DNA of 64,000 nucleotides from Micromonospora sp. NBC_01699. GTDB taxonomy: Bacteria > Actinomycetota > Actinomycetes > Mycobacteriales > Micromonosporaceae. The notes beneath the pieces were generated by a model. It ran no database searches, was not told the origin of the DNA, and saw only the letters and a list, made by a program, of their open reading frames with translations. This document shows positions 31,922 to 40,247 of this stretch, piece by piece; the first letter of the stretch is position 1; every line of letters begins with the position of its first letter. The stretch lies in the NCBI RefSeq assembly GCF_036250065.1, contig NZ_CP109199.1, positions 4,340,001 through 4,404,000 on the forward strand. Direction: 5' to 3'. The translations under genes were made by a program, and so were the position numbers.

Positions 31922-33058
31922 ATGCCGAGCAGTGGTGGCACCCCGGCCGCGGTCGAGGTCGTCGACCTCGTCAAACGCTATCCGGGAAGCAAGACCCCGG
32001 CGGTGGACGGGCTGTCGTTCACGGTGGCCCGTGGCGAGATCTTCGGGCTGCTCGGGCCGAACGGTGCCGGCAAGTCCACCACCATCGGCATCCTCACCAC
32101 CCGGCTGCGGGCAACGGCGGGCCGGGCCGTGGTCGGCGGGGTCGACGTGCTCGGTGACCCGGTCGCGGCCCGCGCCCAGTTGGCCGTCGTCCCCCAGCAC
32201 AACAACCTGGACCGGGCGCTGACCCCACGGCAGAACCTGCTGTTCCATGCGGCGTACCACGGCGTCGGCCGCGCCGTACGCAACACCCGCGCGGACGAGC
32301 TGCTGGACCGCTTCGGCCTCGCCGACCGGGCGGACAAGCGGATCGAGGCGTACTCGGGCGGCATGGCGCAGCGGCTGATGATCGCCCGCGCGCTGATCCA
32401 CGAGCCGGCGGTGCTCTTCCTCGACGAACCCACCAACGGCCTGGACCCGCAGTCCCGGCGCCTCATCTGGGGCCGGATCCGGGAGATGCGCGGACGCGGC
32501 GTGACGGTGGTGCTGACCACCCACCAGATGAACGGGGCCGCCGCCCTGGTCGACCGGGTCGGCATCGTCGACCACGGCCGGCTGCTCACCCTGGACACAC
32601 CGGGCAACCTGGTCCGGGGCCTCGGCGGACGCTCGATCCTCGACCTGACCGTCACGCCGGCCGGGCCCGACGATCCGGACGAGCTGTTGCGGACGCTGTC
32701 GGAGGTTCCCGGCGTACGCAAGGGTGAACGCCTCGCCCCGGCGGCGCCGCCGGCCGCCGGGCCGGGTGCCGGGCGACCGGGCCCGGATTTCGGCGCCGGG
32801 CTCGGTCTCGGCTCGGGCGCGCCGGCCGCCGCACTGGCCGCGCTGGCCCGACAGCGGTCGGTGGCCACGCTCGCCCCCGACCCCGGCGGGCGCCAACGGG
32901 TACGGATCCGGCTGCACCTCGCCACCGATCCGGCGGCCGTGCTCGGGCCGGCGCTCGCCGTGCTGACCACCCGGTCGGCGAAGCTCACCGACGTGCACAT
33001 CGCCGAGCCGAGCCTCGAAGACGTCTTCATCGGACTGACCGGAAGGGACCCACGGTGA
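31922..33058 (+). CDS. ABC exporter ATP-binding protein (DrrA-like)
   Basis: A 378-residue ATPase with Walker A 'GPNGAGKSTTIGIL' (~47), signature 'YSGGMAQRLMIARALI' (~147), Walker B 'VLFLDEPTNGLD' (~167) and the switch His in 'LTTHQMNGA'. The C-terminal extension includes a Gly/Ala/Pro-rich insertion (~270-320) not essential to the fold. DrrA-like ATPases drive two-component ABC-2 exporters of drugs, polyketides and lipids. Its stop overlaps the permease start (GTGA). Export of the sulfated product is the likely role given the operon. Confidence 0.9.
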   Translation: MPSSGGTPAAVEVVDLVKRYPGSKTPAVDGLSFTVARGEIFGLLGPNGAGKSTTIGILTTRLRATAGRAVVGGVDVLGDPVAARAQLAVVPQHNNLDRALTPRQNLLFHAAYHGVGRAVRNTRADELLDRFGLADRADKRIEAYSGGMAQRLMIARALIHEPAVLFLDEPTNGLDPQSRRLIWGRIREMRGRGVTVVLTTHQMNGAAALVDRVGIVDHGRLLTLDTPGNLVRGLGGRSILDLTVTPAGPDDPDELLRTLSEVPGVRKGERLAPAAPPAAGPGAGRPGPDFGAGLGLGSGAPAAALAALARQRSVATLAPDPGGRQRVRIRLHLATDPAAVLGPALAVLTTRSAKLTDVHIAEPSLEDVFIGLTGRDPR

Positions 33059-33885
33059 CCGACCTCGAAGCCCCACCGGTGCCGGCGGCGATCTCCACGC
33101 CGGCACCCCCGCGACCCCGCGCCCACCGGGCGTTCCTGGCCATCCTGCGCCGGGACCTGCTGGTCACCGGCAAGGAACTCTGGGTCATCCTGGTCCAGGT
33201 CGGCCTCACCCCGCTGTTCATGCTCTTCGTCTTCGTCAAGGTGCTCGGCGGGCAGGGCATCGTCACCCGGGACTTCGCCGACCTGTTCCTGCCCGGCATC
33301 ATCGCGCTGGCCGCGCTCACCACCGCGCTACAGAGCGTCGCGCTGCCGCTGGTCAAGGAGTTCGGTTTCACCCGCGAGATCGAGGACCGGCTGCTCGCCC
33401 CGCTGTCGACCAACCTGGTGGCGGTGGGGAAACTGGTGGTCGCGATGCTGCGCGGACTTATCGCCGCCGCCCTCATCTACCCGCTGGGCGCGCTGATGGT
33501 CGGCTCGGCCCCCTGGCAACCCGAACGGCTGCCGATGGTCCTGCTGACGGTCCTGCTCGGCGGTTGGATCGGCGGCGGGATCGGCATGACGCTGGCGACG
33601 ATCCTGCCCATCCAACGGATCAACGTCACGTTCTCGCTGGTCATTACCCCGATCATCTGGACCGGTTGCATCCACTACCCGTGGCCGCGGCTCTCCTCGA
33701 TGCCCTGGTTCCAGGCGGTCACCGCCGTGAACCCGATGACCTACGTCTCCGAAGGGGTACGCGGGGCGATGCTGCCCGAGGTCGCGCACATACCGGCCTG
33801 GATCTGTCTTCTGGTGCTGAGCGCGGTGGCCGCCACGGTCACCGCCACCGGCGTACGTAGTTTCAGTCGGCGTGCCGTTCAATGA
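33055..33885 (+). CDS. ABC-2 type exporter permease (DrrB-like)
   Basis: A 276-residue inner-membrane protein with six predicted helices and the ABC-2 features 'DLFLPGIIALAALTTALQS', 'FTREIEDRLLAPLSTNLVAV' and a conserved 'NPMTYVSEGVRGAMLP' near the end. The start GTG overlaps the ATPase stop by 4 bp, so both subunits are made together. It is followed 37 bp later by cysQ, which ties export and sulfonucleotide metabolism into one transcript. Confidence 0.9.
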   Translation: MTDLEAPPVPAAISTPAPPRPRAHRAFLAILRRDLLVTGKELWVILVQVGLTPLFMLFVFVKVLGGQGIVTRDFADLFLPGIIALAALTTALQSVALPLVKEFGFTREIEDRLLAPLSTNLVAVGKLVVAMLRGLIAAALIYPLGALMVGSAPWQPERLPMVLLTVLLGGWIGGGIGMTLATILPIQRINVTFSLVITPIIWTGCIHYPWPRLSSMPWFQAVTAVNPMTYVSEGVRGAMLPEVAHIPAWICLLVLSAVAATVTATGVRSFSRRAVQ

Positions 33886-33922
33886 GCGGCACGGTCAACG
33901 TCTCCCCCGGAGGTGCTCGTCG

Positions 33923-34786
33923 ATGAACGTGCTGGAACCCCCCAGCTCCGTTGCTCCCACGTCGGACGGTGACTTCGCCGCCTGGTTGGCCGAGCGGGCC
34001 GGCCGGTTGCTGCTGCGGGTACGCGCCGAACACGGTCACGACGACCCGGCCGCGTTGAAGCGCGCGGGTGACCAAGCGTCGCACCACCTGCTGCGGGACG
34101 AACTGGCCCGGCACCGGGGCACCGACGCGGTGCTCTCGGAGGAGGACGACGACGCCCGGCGGGCATGGGCCGACGGTACGGCCGGAGCCGCACCGGACCG
34201 GCTCGGCGCCGACCGGGTGTGGATCATCGACCCGTTGGACGGGACGCGGGAGTTCTCCGAGCCGGGCCGGTCGGACTGGGCGGTGCACGTGGCGCTCTGG
34301 GCGCGTACCGCCGCGACGGAGCATCGGCTCGTCGCGGGCGCCGTCGCCCTGCCCGCCCAGCACCGCACCCTCGGCACCGAGAATCCCCCGCCCCGACCGG
34401 CGGCGCCGGATGGGCGGACGATCCGGTTGGCGGCGAGTCGTAGTCGGCCGCCGGCGTTCCTGACGGAGTTGGCGGAGGAGGTGGGTGCGGAGTTGGTGCC
34501 GATGGGGTCGGCGGGTGCGAAGATCGCGGCGGTGGTCGGTGGTGAGGTGGACGCGTACGTGCATGCGGGTGGTCAGTACGAGTGGGATTCGGCCGCGCCG
34601 GTGGCTGTGGCGACGGCCACGGGTCTGCACGCTTCCCGAATCGACGGTTCTGCGCTGAGATACAACGAGGCTGACCCCCGGCTGCCCGATCTGGTGGTCT
34701 GCCGGCCGGAACTGGCCGAGCCACTGCTCGCCGCACTGCGCCGGCACCTGTCCCTCGTGCCGGCGACGACCACGGCAGCCGGCTGA
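33923..34786 (+). CDS. cysQ: 3'(2'),5'-bisphosphate nucleotidase (PAP phosphatase), CysQ-like
   Basis: A 287-residue member of the inositol-monophosphatase/CysQ family. Metal ligands appear in 'AVLSEEDDD' and 'WIIDPLDGTREF', with the late 'YEWDSAAPVAVA' motif. The enzyme converts PAP to AMP, relieving sulfotransferase inhibition, and can also degrade PAPS. ATG at 33923 follows GGAGG at 33909-33913. From about 34420 the codon choice changes sharply to TTG, GGT and NNG, continuing into cysD. It sits directly between the exporter and cysD, as expected for a sulfation pathway. Confidence 0.9.
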   Translation: MNVLEPPSSVAPTSDGDFAAWLAERAGRLLLRVRAEHGHDDPAALKRAGDQASHHLLRDELARHRGTDAVLSEEDDDARRAWADGTAGAAPDRLGADRVWIIDPLDGTREFSEPGRSDWAVHVALWARTAATEHRLVAGAVALPAQHRTLGTENPPPRPAAPDGRTIRLAASRSRPPAFLTELAEEVGAELVPMGSAGAKIAAVVGGEVDAYVHAGGQYEWDSAAPVAVATATGLHASRIDGSALRYNEADPRLPDLVVCRPELAEPLLAALRRHLSLVPATTTAAG

Positions 34787-34791
34787 CCGCG

Positions 34792-35718
34792 ATGGCAGAC
34801 GTGGACATGACTACCCCGGCGGCGTACCGGGTGTCGCATCTGGATGCTCTGGAGGCGGAGAGCATCTTCGTCATGCGTGAGGTGGTGGCCGAGCTGGAGC
34901 GTCCGGTGTTGCTGTTCTCGGGCGGTAAGGATTCGATAGTGATGCTCCGGTTGGCGCAGAAGGCGTTCGCTCCGGGCAGGATCCCGTTTCCGGTGATGCA
35001 CGTCGACACGGGGCACAACTTCGCCGAGGTTCTGGAGTATCGGGACCGGCGGGTGGTCGAGTTGGGGTTGCAGTTGGTGGTGGCGTCGGTGCCGGAGGCG
35101 TTGGAGTCGGGGTTGGTGCGGGAGTCCGCTGATGGGATGCGGAACCGGATCCAGACTCCGGTGTTGTTGGCGGCGGTGGAGAAGTACCGGTTCGATGCCC
35201 TGTTCGGGGGTGCGCGTCGGGATGAGGAGAAGGCGCGGGCGAAGGAACGGGTGTTCAGCTTCCGGGACGATTTCGGGCAGTGGGATCCGAAGAACCAGCG
35301 GCCGGAGTTGTGGTCGTTGTACAACGGTCGCCATCATCCGGGTGAGTCGATCCGGGTGTTCCCGTTGTCGAACTGGACCGAGCTCGACATCTGGCACTAC
35401 ATCGCCAGGGAGCGGTTGGCGTTGCCGTCGATCTACTACGCGCATGAGCGTGAGGTGATCGAGCGGGACGGGATGTTGTACGCGGTGAACGAGTTCATCG
35501 CCCCGCGTGGTGGTGAGGTGCCGTTTACCGAGCGGGTCAGGTACCGGACGGTCGGTGACGCCTCCTGCACGGCGGCGGTCCGTTCGGTCGCCGACTCGGT
35601 GGAGTTGGTGATCGAGGAGGTCGCCGCGACGAGGATCACCGAGCGTGGGGCGACCCGTGGTGATGACCGGGTCAGCGAGGCCGCGATGGAAGACCGCAAA
35701 CGGGAAGGCTACTTCTGA
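34792..35718 (+). CDS. cysD: Sulfate adenylyltransferase subunit 2
   Basis: A 308-residue ATP sulfurylase small subunit: PP-loop 'LLFSGGKDSIVMLRLA', 'FPVMHVDTGHNF', 'DALFGGARRDEEKARAKERV' and 'LSNWTELDIWHYI' are all classical. With CysN it makes APS from sulfate and ATP. The start is 5 bp after cysQ, and the stop overlaps the cysN ATG (TGATG). Leu is mostly TTG and many codons end in T or G, unlike genes on both sides, suggesting separate ancestry or conversion from another copy. The family assignment is certain; a dedicated role for sulfation rests on the operon. Confidence 0.95.
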   Translation: MADVDMTTPAAYRVSHLDALEAESIFVMREVVAELERPVLLFSGGKDSIVMLRLAQKAFAPGRIPFPVMHVDTGHNFAEVLEYRDRRVVELGLQLVVASVPEALESGLVRESADGMRNRIQTPVLLAAVEKYRFDALFGGARRDEEKARAKERVFSFRDDFGQWDPKNQRPELWSLYNGRHHPGESIRVFPLSNWTELDIWHYIARERLALPSIYYAHEREVIERDGMLYAVNEFIAPRGGEVPFTERVRYRTVGDASCTAAVRSVADSVELVIEEVAATRITERGATRGDDRVSEAAMEDRKREGYF

Positions 35719-37019
35719 TGAGCACCACAGCGGTCACCGAGGTGGTTCCGGTCGAGGGTCGGGCGATGGACCTGTTGCGTTTCGCCACCGCCGGGAGTGT
35801 CGACGACGGGAAGTCGACCCTGATCGGCCGACTGTTGTACGACACGAAGTCGTTGTTCACCGACCAGTTGGCCGCCGTCGAGGCGGTCAGTGCGGCTCGG
35901 GGGGACGAGTACACGAACCTGGCGTTGCTCACCGACGGTCTGCGGGCCGAGCGGGAGCAGGGCATCACGATCGATGTGGCGTACCGGTACTTCGCCACCC
36001 CACGGCGGAAGTTCATCATCGCCGACACCCCCGGGCACGTGCAGTACACCAGGAACATGGTCACCGGTGCGTCGACCGCCGACCTGGCGTTGATCCTGGT
36101 CGACGCCCGTAAGGGCCTGGTCGAGCAGTCCCGGCGGCACGCGTTCCTGTGCTCGTTGCTGCGGGTGCCGCACCTGGTGCTGTGTGTCAACAAGATGGAC
36201 CTGGTCGACTGGTCCCAGGACGTCTTCGAACGGATCAGCGACGAGTTCACCGCGTTCGCCGCGAAACTCGAAGCACCCGACCTGACCGTGGTCCCGATCT
36301 CCGCCCTGCACGGCGACAACATCGTCACCCGGTCGGAACACACCCCCTGGTACGAGGGCCCGTCGCTGCTGCACCACCTCGAACGGGTCCACATCGCCTC
36401 CGACCGGAACCTGGTCGACGTCCGGTTCCCGGTCCAGTACGTGATCCGCCCGCAGTCGACCACGGTCACCGACTACCGCGGCTACGCCGGACAGGTCGCC
36501 TCCGGGGTACTCAAACCCGGCGACGAGGTGATGGTCCTGCCGTCGGGGTTCACCAGCAGGATCGCCGGCATCGACACCGCCGACGGACCCGTGACCGAGG
36601 CGTTCCCACCGATGTCGGTCACCGTCCGCCTCACCGACGAGATCGACATCTCCCGCGGCGACCTGATCTGCCGACCGAACAACGCCCCGACCATCGCCCA
36701 GGACATCCAAGCGATGATCTGCTGGATGGACGAAAGCCGGCCGCTACGCCCCGGTGCGAAATACGCCATCAAACACACCACCCGCACCGCCCGGACCGTC
36801 ATCCGCGAACTCCACTACCGCCTCGACGTCAACTCACTACACCGCGACGAGACCGCCACCGAACTCGGCCTCAACGAAATCGGCCGGATCCGACTCCGGA
36901 CCACGATCCCACTCCTCGCCGACGAATACCGCCGCAACCGCACCACCGGCGGCTTCATCCTCATCGACGAGACCACCAACCGCACCGTCGCCGCCGGCAT
37001 GATCGTCGACACCAACTAA
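35718..37019 (+). CDS. cysN: Sulfate adenylyltransferase subunit 1 (GTPase)
   Basis: A 433-residue elongation-factor-like GTPase: 'ATAGSVDDGKSTLIGRLL' (P-loop), 'EQGITIDVAYRYF', 'DTPGHVQYTRNM' and 'CVNKMDLVDW'. It powers APS formation by CysD. The protein ends after the beta-barrel domains; the APS-kinase (CysC) domain of fused CysNC proteins is absent. The 5' half shares the TTG/GGT-rich codon style of cysD, whereas the 3' half (from ~36230) is strongly C-ending, a mosaic pattern. The gene ends the operon just before a strong hairpin. Confidence 0.95.
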   Translation: MSTTAVTEVVPVEGRAMDLLRFATAGSVDDGKSTLIGRLLYDTKSLFTDQLAAVEAVSAARGDEYTNLALLTDGLRAEREQGITIDVAYRYFATPRRKFIIADTPGHVQYTRNMVTGASTADLALILVDARKGLVEQSRRHAFLCSLLRVPHLVLCVNKMDLVDWSQDVFERISDEFTAFAAKLEAPDLTVVPISALHGDNIVTRSEHTPWYEGPSLLHHLERVHIASDRNLVDVRFPVQYVIRPQSTTVTDYRGYAGQVASGVLKPGDEVMVLPSGFTSRIAGIDTADGPVTEAFPPMSVTVRLTDEIDISRGDLICRPNNAPTIAQDIQAMICWMDESRPLRPGAKYAIKHTTRTARTVIRELHYRLDVNSLHRDETATELGLNEIGRIRLRTTIPLLADEYRRNRTTGGFILIDETTNRTVAAGMIVDTN

Positions 37020-37032
37020 CCCACCAGCAGAA

Positions 37033-37071
37033 AGGGGCCCTTCCCGTCGTGTTGCGATGGGAAGGGCCCCT
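37033..37071. terminator. Strong 13-bp hairpin between convergent genes
   Basis: AGGGGCCCTTCCC at 37033-37045 pairs perfectly with 37059-37071 around a 13-nt loop. It lies 14 bp past the cysN stop and 37 bp past the end of the leftward gene at 37108, so it can serve as a bidirectional terminator. Confidence 0.8.
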
Positions 37072-37107
37072 CTGCACGTCAGATCTCGCGGGTGTTGATG
37101 CCGCCCA

Positions 37108-37824
37108 CTAGGTCAGCCGGGAAACATAGACGGTGTTGGTGGCGATGCGTTCCTGTAGCGGATTGGGAAAACTGACGACGTGCGCCTTCGTCGTGGCGAA
37201 CACCTCGTCGAGTACGGCGATGAAGTCGTCGTCGGGTGGATCGTTCGACCAGAGCGCGAACACCCCGCCCGCCCGCAGCCGCCCGGCCAACCGCCGTAGG
37301 CCGTCGGGCGTGTAGAAGGCGGCATTGCCCGGATGCAGCACCTGACGTGGCGAATGGTCGATGTCGAGCAGGACGGCGTCGAACCGGCGACCGGGGGCGT
37401 CGGGGTCGAACCCGGTGTCGCCAGCGGCCATGGCGAAGAAGTCGCCGTGCACCAGCCGGGTACGCGAATCCGAGGTCAGCTCGGCGGCGTACGGCAGCAG
37501 CGCGTCCCGGTGCCAGCCGATGACCGCACCGAGCGCCTCGACCACCGTCAGCGAGCGCACCCGCCGATCCTCCAGCGCCGCTCGTGCGGTGTAGCCGAGG
37601 CCGAGGCCGCCGACGATCACGTCGAGGTCGCCACCGGAGAGTTCGGCCAGGCCCAGCCGGGCCAGCTCGACCTCGGCCACGGTGAACAGGCTGGACATGA
37701 GGAACTCGTCGTCGAGCTTGACCTCGTACACCTCGACCCGCAGCGACGGGTCGAACCGGCGACGCAGACTGATCGCGCCGATCTCCGTCTCACGCCAGTC
37801 GAGCTCCTCGAAACGCGCACCCAC
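37108..37824 (-). CDS. Spermidine synthase-like methyltransferase-fold protein
   Basis: A 238-residue Rossmann-fold protein: 'VIVGGLGLGYTARAAL' (~70) for the nucleotide loop, 'SLTVVEALGAVIGWHRDALL' with the acidic residue that follows strand 2, and 'FDAVLLDIDHSPRQVLHP' (~150) for the active-site aspartate region. It resembles spermidine-synthase-like proteins of actinomycetes, many not proven to make polyamines. It converges on the cysN gene and probably is not part of the lipid locus. Confidence 0.75.
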   Translation of the reverse strand: MGARFEELDWRETEIGAISLRRRFDPSLRVEVYEVKLDDEFLMSSLFTVAEVELARLGLAELSGGDLDVIVGGLGLGYTARAALEDRRVRSLTVVEALGAVIGWHRDALLPYAAELTSDSRTRLVHGDFFAMAAGDTGFDPDAPGRRFDAVLLDIDHSPRQVLHPGNAAFYTPDGLRRLAGRLRAGGVFALWSNDPPDDDFIAVLDEVFATTKAHVVSFPNPLQERIATNTVYVSRLT

Positions 37825-37995
37825 CCGTAGCCTCTCCTCTGGTCGGCACCGCCGGCAGCCCCAGATTCCCAGCTCACGGGGCCGGAAGCGATTGTCTGCA
37901 CCCTACAGGGCAGGTCCCGCCCACCGTGGTCGGGCGATCGACGGGCCCGCGGGCGTCGTTCGAGCGGCGATGACCTTGCCGATAGCATCGGGATC

Positions 37996-38637
37996 ATGGC
38001 ATTGCTGCACCGAGCCTCACTGCACCCCACCAAACTTGAGCTTCTCGCGCCGTGGCTGCCCGGTCGCCGCTGGTACCGGGGGTCGCCGGGCGCCGAGATC
38101 GTCCGGGTGGCGGCCTGCCGCTTCGACGACCCGGCGGGCGAGGTCGGGATCGAGACGCTCCTCGTCAGCGCCGGTGACTCGCCGGCGCACCAGGTCCCGC
38201 TCACCTACCGTGGCGCGCCCCTGGACGGCGGCGAGCGCTGGTTGGTCGGTACCACCGAGCATTCGGTCCTCGGCCGGCGCTGGGTGTACGACGCGTGCGG
38301 GGATCCGGTGTACGTCGCCGCGCTGGCGAGCACCATCCACACCGGTGCCGGGCAGGCGGAGGAGTTCGTCCAGGTCGACGGTCGACTCGATCGGCGCGAT
38401 CCCGACATGGTCGTCGTCGGCAGCGGCACCCGTGACGCCGACGTCCCCGCCGCCGGTGGACACCGTCCCGTGGTGACGGACGAGGACGACGCCACCGTGA
38501 TCACGGCGGGCCGGGTGCGGCTCACCGTGATCCGTCGGCCCGGCGGCGACGAGCGGCCGGACAGGCCGACCCTCACCGGTACGTGGAGCGGCCAGCCGAA
38601 CCCACTGACACTGGCGTACGCCGATGTCGCCCCTTGA
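37996..38637 (+). CDS. Maltokinase N-terminal cap-like domain protein
   Basis: A 213-residue protein resembling the N-terminal cap domain of maltokinases: 'LHPTKLELLAPWLPGRRWYRG' style opening, 'HQVPLTYRGAPL', 'LVGTTEHSVLGRRWVYDACGDPVYV'. The kinase domain is missing, and stand-alone versions occur in actinomycetes, often labelled as 1,4-alpha-glucan branching-like proteins. Enzyme activity is therefore doubtful. ATG at 37996 begins it. It is divergent from the spermidine-synthase-like gene and may influence glucan/trehalose metabolism. Confidence 0.65.
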   Translation: MALLHRASLHPTKLELLAPWLPGRRWYRGSPGAEIVRVAACRFDDPAGEVGIETLLVSAGDSPAHQVPLTYRGAPLDGGERWLVGTTEHSVLGRRWVYDACGDPVYVAALASTIHTGAGQAEEFVQVDGRLDRRDPDMVVVGSGTRDADVPAAGGHRPVVTDEDDATVITAGRVRLTVIRRPGGDERPDRPTLTGTWSGQPNPLTLAYADVAP

Positions 38638-38665
38638 CCGGCGCGTACGTTGATCGATACGGTCA

Positions 38666-39247
38666 ATGGATCTTGCCGCTGGCTGGCGTAGCGGAGCGCG
38701 GGATCCCTTCGCGACCACATCCCGGGGACTGGCGTTCACCGCCGAGACCTGCCCCGACCCCGGTGTGGAACGGACCTTCCAGACCCAGGTCGTGGACACC
38801 TACGCCGAGCATCGGCTCGCCATGTTCGAGGCGTTGGAGACGACCGCCGACCCGGACCAGCACGGGGTGATCGAGGGCAGGGCGCCCAAGGGCGCGGTGC
38901 TGCGGATCAGAAAGTCCTTCACCATGTACACCCAGCCCCACCTCCAGTCGGACGGGACGACCCGACCGACCCCGTTCGACACGACGTTGACCTCCGATCT
39001 GAAGGTCAGCAGGTCCAACGGCAGGTTCAGCTGGGCGGTCAATCCGTCCTACCGGCCGGTGCCTCCGTACCAGACCGGTGGGGTGCAACCGAACCAGACC
39101 GGGTTCTACCGCGAGCCGTGGATCCTGACCTGCGAACGGCCGGACGGCACGGTGCTGCAACGTACGCCGGTCAACGTCAACCTGGGGCAGCGGGTGACGG
39201 TCGACCTGAAGCAGTGCTCCCGTAACTTCCACAGGAAGTCGCACTGA
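38666..39247 (+). pseudogene. C-terminal fragment of a secreted peptidase-like protein
   Basis: A 193-codon frame without a signal peptide. It reads like the end of a large secreted M14 carboxypeptidase-type protein: a helix 'TYAEHRLAMFEALETTADP', then a beta-sandwich-like extension ('GAVLRIRKSFTMYTQP', 'FSWAVNPSYRP', 'REPWILTCERPDG'). The catalytic domain with zinc ligands is absent upstream; ATG at 38666 lies 28 bp after the preceding gene with no clear ribosome-binding site. I call it a decayed fragment. The M14 parentage is a judgement from sequence style. Confidence 0.45.
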
Positions 39248-39252
39248 CCCAC

Positions 39253-39297
39253 GCCCCGATCCGGGGGAGGGCGAGCGACCTTCCCCCGGTCGGGGGC
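39253..39297. terminator. Imperfect GC-rich hairpin
   Basis: GCCCCGATCCGGGGGAGG at 39253-39270 can pair with 39279-39297 with one bulge and a short loop. It follows the fragment's stop and faces the leftward cupin gene, so it may terminate both. Confidence 0.45.
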
Positions 39298-39340
39298 CGA
39301 TCCCGTCGCGCACGGGCACCTCGGCACCCGCCCGACACCG

Positions 39341-39859
39341 TCAGGGCGTCAGCATCTCGGTCCGGTACTCGGCTGCCAGCCGTCCGGCCCGTGCCTTCCG
39401 CTCGTCCTGCTGCGCGGCGTCGAGCTTCGGCGCCGGTGCCGTCGGGCCGTCCACCGGGTCGCCGACCCGCAGGAAGAACTCGTCCTGCCCGGCCGGGGTG
39501 CACATGCAGAGCAGGCGCGCGGGATGGTCGGAGGAGTTACGGAAGAAGTGCGGCGCGTTCGCCGGGATGTTCACGGTCTCCCCGGCCCTCGCCACGGTGC
39601 TCTCGCCCCGGAAGGTGAACTCGACGGCCCCGTCGAGCACGGTGAACATCTCCTCGAAATCGTGCCGGTGCGGGGGCGGCCCACCGCCGGGCGGGACCCG
39701 CATGTCGATCAGGCAGTACCGTCCGGCGGTCTGTTCGCCGGCGACGAGGATCGTGTAGGTGCCGCCGGCGACCGCGACGTGCGGCAGTGCGGGATCGTCG
39801 GGCCGGGAGTGGACCAGGGTGCGGTTGGGGTCGTCGGGCGGGATGGCGGAGTCGTTCAT
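39341..39859 (-). CDS. Cupin-domain protein
   Basis: A 172-residue protein with one cupin barrel: 'GGGPPPHRHDFEEMFTVLDG' carries the first metal motif (His, His, Glu), and 'NIPANAPHFFRNSSDHP' the second (His). It is like quercetinase/oxalate-decarboxylase-type single-domain cupins. ATG at 39859 is preceded by GGAGAC. Substrate not predictable. The next gene lies 388 bp away on the other strand. Confidence 0.8.
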   Translation of the reverse strand: MNDSAIPPDDPNRTLVHSRPDDPALPHVAVAGGTYTILVAGEQTAGRYCLIDMRVPPGGGPPPHRHDFEEMFTVLDGAVEFTFRGESTVARAGETVNIPANAPHFFRNSSDHPARLLCMCTPAGQDEFFLRVGDPVDGPTAPAPKLDAAQQDERKARAGRLAAEYRTEMLTP

Positions 39860-40247
39860 GCCCTGTCTCCCATCTTGGCGAACCACGTGGCGGACCTCGT
39901 CCTCCGCTTCCTGCCGTATTTACCCATGGTGCGGGATCGAAACGTGGCGTGCCCGAGCCCGACTCGATGTCGATCCCGAGGGAAAACCCAAACCCACCCG
40001 CCGTCGTACGGCCACCGAGCCACGCGTCCACAACGGAGCGCACCGGAACCGTTTTCGATACGTCGTACGAATGAACCGGCCTTTGCCGGCGCGTTCCCCA
40101 TCCGACACGAACCGGCTCTACCGAATATGTCGGTCCGGGACCCGATGGCGGTTCGTCTGCTCTGCGCTAATCAAAGGGACACCGGCAGGCCATTCCGCCT
40201 ACGCTCGCCCCGAGGGATCACCGATCGGGCATTCGAGCGGAGGAACG
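39860..40247 (+). other. Intergenic region between cupin and PGPGW-like genes
   Basis: About 390 bp, less GC-rich than the surroundings, without a convincing gene or known RNA motif. It should carry divergent promoters. Short frames here lack ribosome-binding sites and plausible protein composition. Confidence 0.4.

Noticed and set aside
33923-37019. APS kinase (cysC) as part of the operon
   Set aside because: CysN ends at its normal non-fused length and no separate APS kinase motif was found in either strand nearby.
39860-40247. Riboswitch or small RNA in the AT-richer gap
   Set aside because: No conserved riboswitch core was recognised and no strong hairpin followed by a start region stood out.
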